From assembly GCA_946887065.1 (NCBI GenBank), contig CAMPKL010000227.1, positions 1-6,406 of the forward strand: a DNA stretch of 6,406 nucleotides, given 5' to 3'. Of this stretch, positions 5,265 through 6,406 are shown one piece after another (within the stretch, counting starts at the first letter, position 1; every line of letters begins with the position of its first letter). The notes below the pieces were generated by a model. It was given only the letters and a program-made list of their open reading frames with translations. It was not told where the DNA came from and did no database searches. The DNA is from an uncultured Bryobacterales bacterium (lineage in GTDB: Bacteria; Acidobacteriota; Terriglobia; Bryobacterales; UBA6623). The position numbers and the translations under genes are program-made.

Positions 5265-6406
5265 CTATTCCCACTCAATCGTGGAGGGCGGTTTATGCGA
5301 AAGGTCGTACAGAACGGCGTCGACCCCACGCAGCTTCGAGAGGCGCGCCGCCAACTCCAAGACCTTCTCGGGGTTGATGCGAGCCACTTCGGCAGTCATC
5401 CCGTCCACCGATGTAATCGGCCGCAGGGCGATCGTCTCTCCTGCGCCGCGCGAAAAAGGCAGGAGGATAACGGGCGCCTGCCAAATCTTGCCGTACAAAC
5501 CTTCCGACCGCAGGAAGTCGGTCACGATGTGATCCGCCGCCTGCAATAACTTCACGCGCGGCCTGATCAGCGTTGCGCGCCGGATCTTCCACTCCGCTGG
5601 CTGAATGCGCTTGCGGCCGATCAAAGCGACGATGCGATTCGTCCGCCGGTAGCGGTTGGTAATCTCAGTCGCCAACGGCAGCAATTTCTTGTAATCCAGA
5701 TCGCCGCCCCACAGAACCGTCAGCTGGGCGTAGCTACGGCTGTCGCCCTGTACGCCGACGCTGCGCAACGGCAACAGGAAGGCGCGATATCCGCTGCGCC
5801 GGGCCAACGCGTCGATCTCCTCGTCCGCTTGCGGCTTTTCAGCCGACGCGGAGCAAATGCAACGAATGGCCAGCGCAGGGCCGGGAAAAGGGTGCCGGTC
5901 CACCAGCGCCTTGGGCAAGCCGAGCGCACGCCCTAGGACGCGCACCTCATCCTTGTAGAACTCCGCCAGCGGCTCCAAAATGCGGCCCTCGGCCATCAAT
6001 TCCTGGATACGCTCGACGCGGTTGTGATGCGTCTTGATGACCGCGGCTTGGCCCTTGCCGCCCGACTCAATCGTGTCCGGGTAGATCGTCCCCTGACCCA
6101 GCAGCCAGTCGTGCCCGGTGTGCTCTTCGCGCTCCAAGATTTCATCTTGTATGTCGACGAAGGCCTTGCCGATAATCGCGCGCTTTTCCTCGGGGTCGGT
6201 CACGCCCTGGAGACCTTTGAAGAACTGGCCCGCCGCCTGAAACGTCTCAAGATGCCCGAGGCCGAGCTTTTGGAAAGCGGCTTCAATTTGCTCCGTCTCT
6301 CCTTCGCGCATGAAGCCGGTATCGACGTAGATGCCGTGCACGGCCTCGGTCCCCAGCGCGCGAACCGTCAACGCATAGGCCACGGTCGAATCGACGCCGC
6401 CGCTCA
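5265..6406 (-). CDS. guaA: GMP synthase (glutamine-hydrolysing), ATP-PPase and C-terminal part, cut by right window edge
   Basis: The enzyme converts XMP, ATP and glutamine (or ammonia) to GMP in purine synthesis in the cytoplasm. The frame is open to the edge; 379 residues are visible, beginning with the ATP-pyrophosphatase P-loop SGGVDSTV. Further landmarks (fragment numbering) are DPEEKRAIIGKAF (70-82), GTIYPDTIES (105-114), IKTHHN (123-128), HPFPGPALAIRC (171-182), GVQGDSRSY (217-225) and the terminal KPPSTIEWE (371-379). The amidotransferase (GATase) domain expected upstream lies outside the window. About 90 residues (232-322) separate GVQGDSRSY from ETIALRPITSVDGMTAE, whereas E. coli-type enzymes join these blocks almost directly. 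This insert and the IKTHHN...IQELMAEGRILEPL segment resemble the long human-type GMP synthase. FPGPA replaces the usual FPGPG. A GTG at 6383 is internal and not the start. Confidence 0.96.
   Translation of the reverse strand, partial: SGGVDSTVAYALTVRALGTEAVHGIYVDTGFMREGETEQIEAAFQKLGLGHLETFQAAGQFFKGLQGVTDPEEKRAIIGKAFVDIQDEILEREEHTGHDWLLGQGTIYPDTIESGGKGQAAVIKTHHNRVERIQELMAEGRILEPLAEFYKDEVRVLGRALGLPKALVDRHPFPGPALAIRCICSASAEKPQADEEIDALARRSGYRAFLLPLRSVGVQGDSRSYAQLTVLWGGDLDYKKLLPLATEITNRYRRTNRIVALIGRKRIQPAEWKIRRATLIRPRVKLLQAADHIVTDFLRSEGLYGKIWQAPVILLPFSRGAGETIALRPITSVDGMTAEVARINPEKVLELAARLSKLRGVDAVLYDLSHKPPSTIEWE

Noticed and set aside
5216..5329. N-terminal extension of the sigma factor up to 5329
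   Set aside because: It would overlap the end of guaA in another frame and span the predicted promoter. The added residues do not resemble sigma-2.

Overview
The window is G+C-rich bacterial DNA and all six genes lie on the minus strand, so gene order runs from high to low coordinates. A TonB-dependent outer-membrane receptor implies a Gram-negative (diderm) bacterium. The mix of an ECF sigma / RskA-type anti-sigma pair, a DUF4331 secreted protein, a secreted TPR protein and a long human-type GMP synthase would suit Acidobacteriota (Bryobacter/Solibacter-like) or a similar environmental lineage. That placement is an inference and no marker gene settles it.

Region 1 (5265-6406) is the 3' part of guaA, the GMP synthase gene, cut by the window edge exactly at the ATP-pyrophosphatase P-loop. 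It is a housekeeping gene and probably unrelated to what follows. Region 2 (3774-5215) is a two-gene operon for an ECF sigma factor and its membrane-bound RskA-like anti-sigma factor, joined by a 4-bp ATGA overlap. Region 3 (1-3622) is a second co-directional set: a secreted DUF4331 protein, a secreted TPR protein, and the N-terminal third of a TonB-dependent receptor that runs off the left edge. This receptor is an open reading frame without a stop in the window.

The main discovery is regulatory. The short gap before the sigma gene and the gap before the DUF4331 gene both contain CTCATCCGA followed by CGTA, with exactly 16 bp between CATCC and CGTA. That is the layout of an ECF -35/-10 promoter. 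It suggests that the sigma factor drives its own operon and the adjacent DUF4331-TPR-receptor operon, so the five genes would form one envelope regulon: cytoplasmic sigma, inner-membrane anti-sigma, two exported proteins and an outer-membrane transporter. The substrate and inducing signal are unknown. The receptor has a histidine-rich plug loop but no room for a FecA-type signalling domain, so signalling probably does not follow the FecA/FecR/FecI scheme.

No tRNA, rRNA, CRISPR array, insertion sequence or phage gene was seen. Non-coding DNA is limited to short gaps, the largest about 150 bp.
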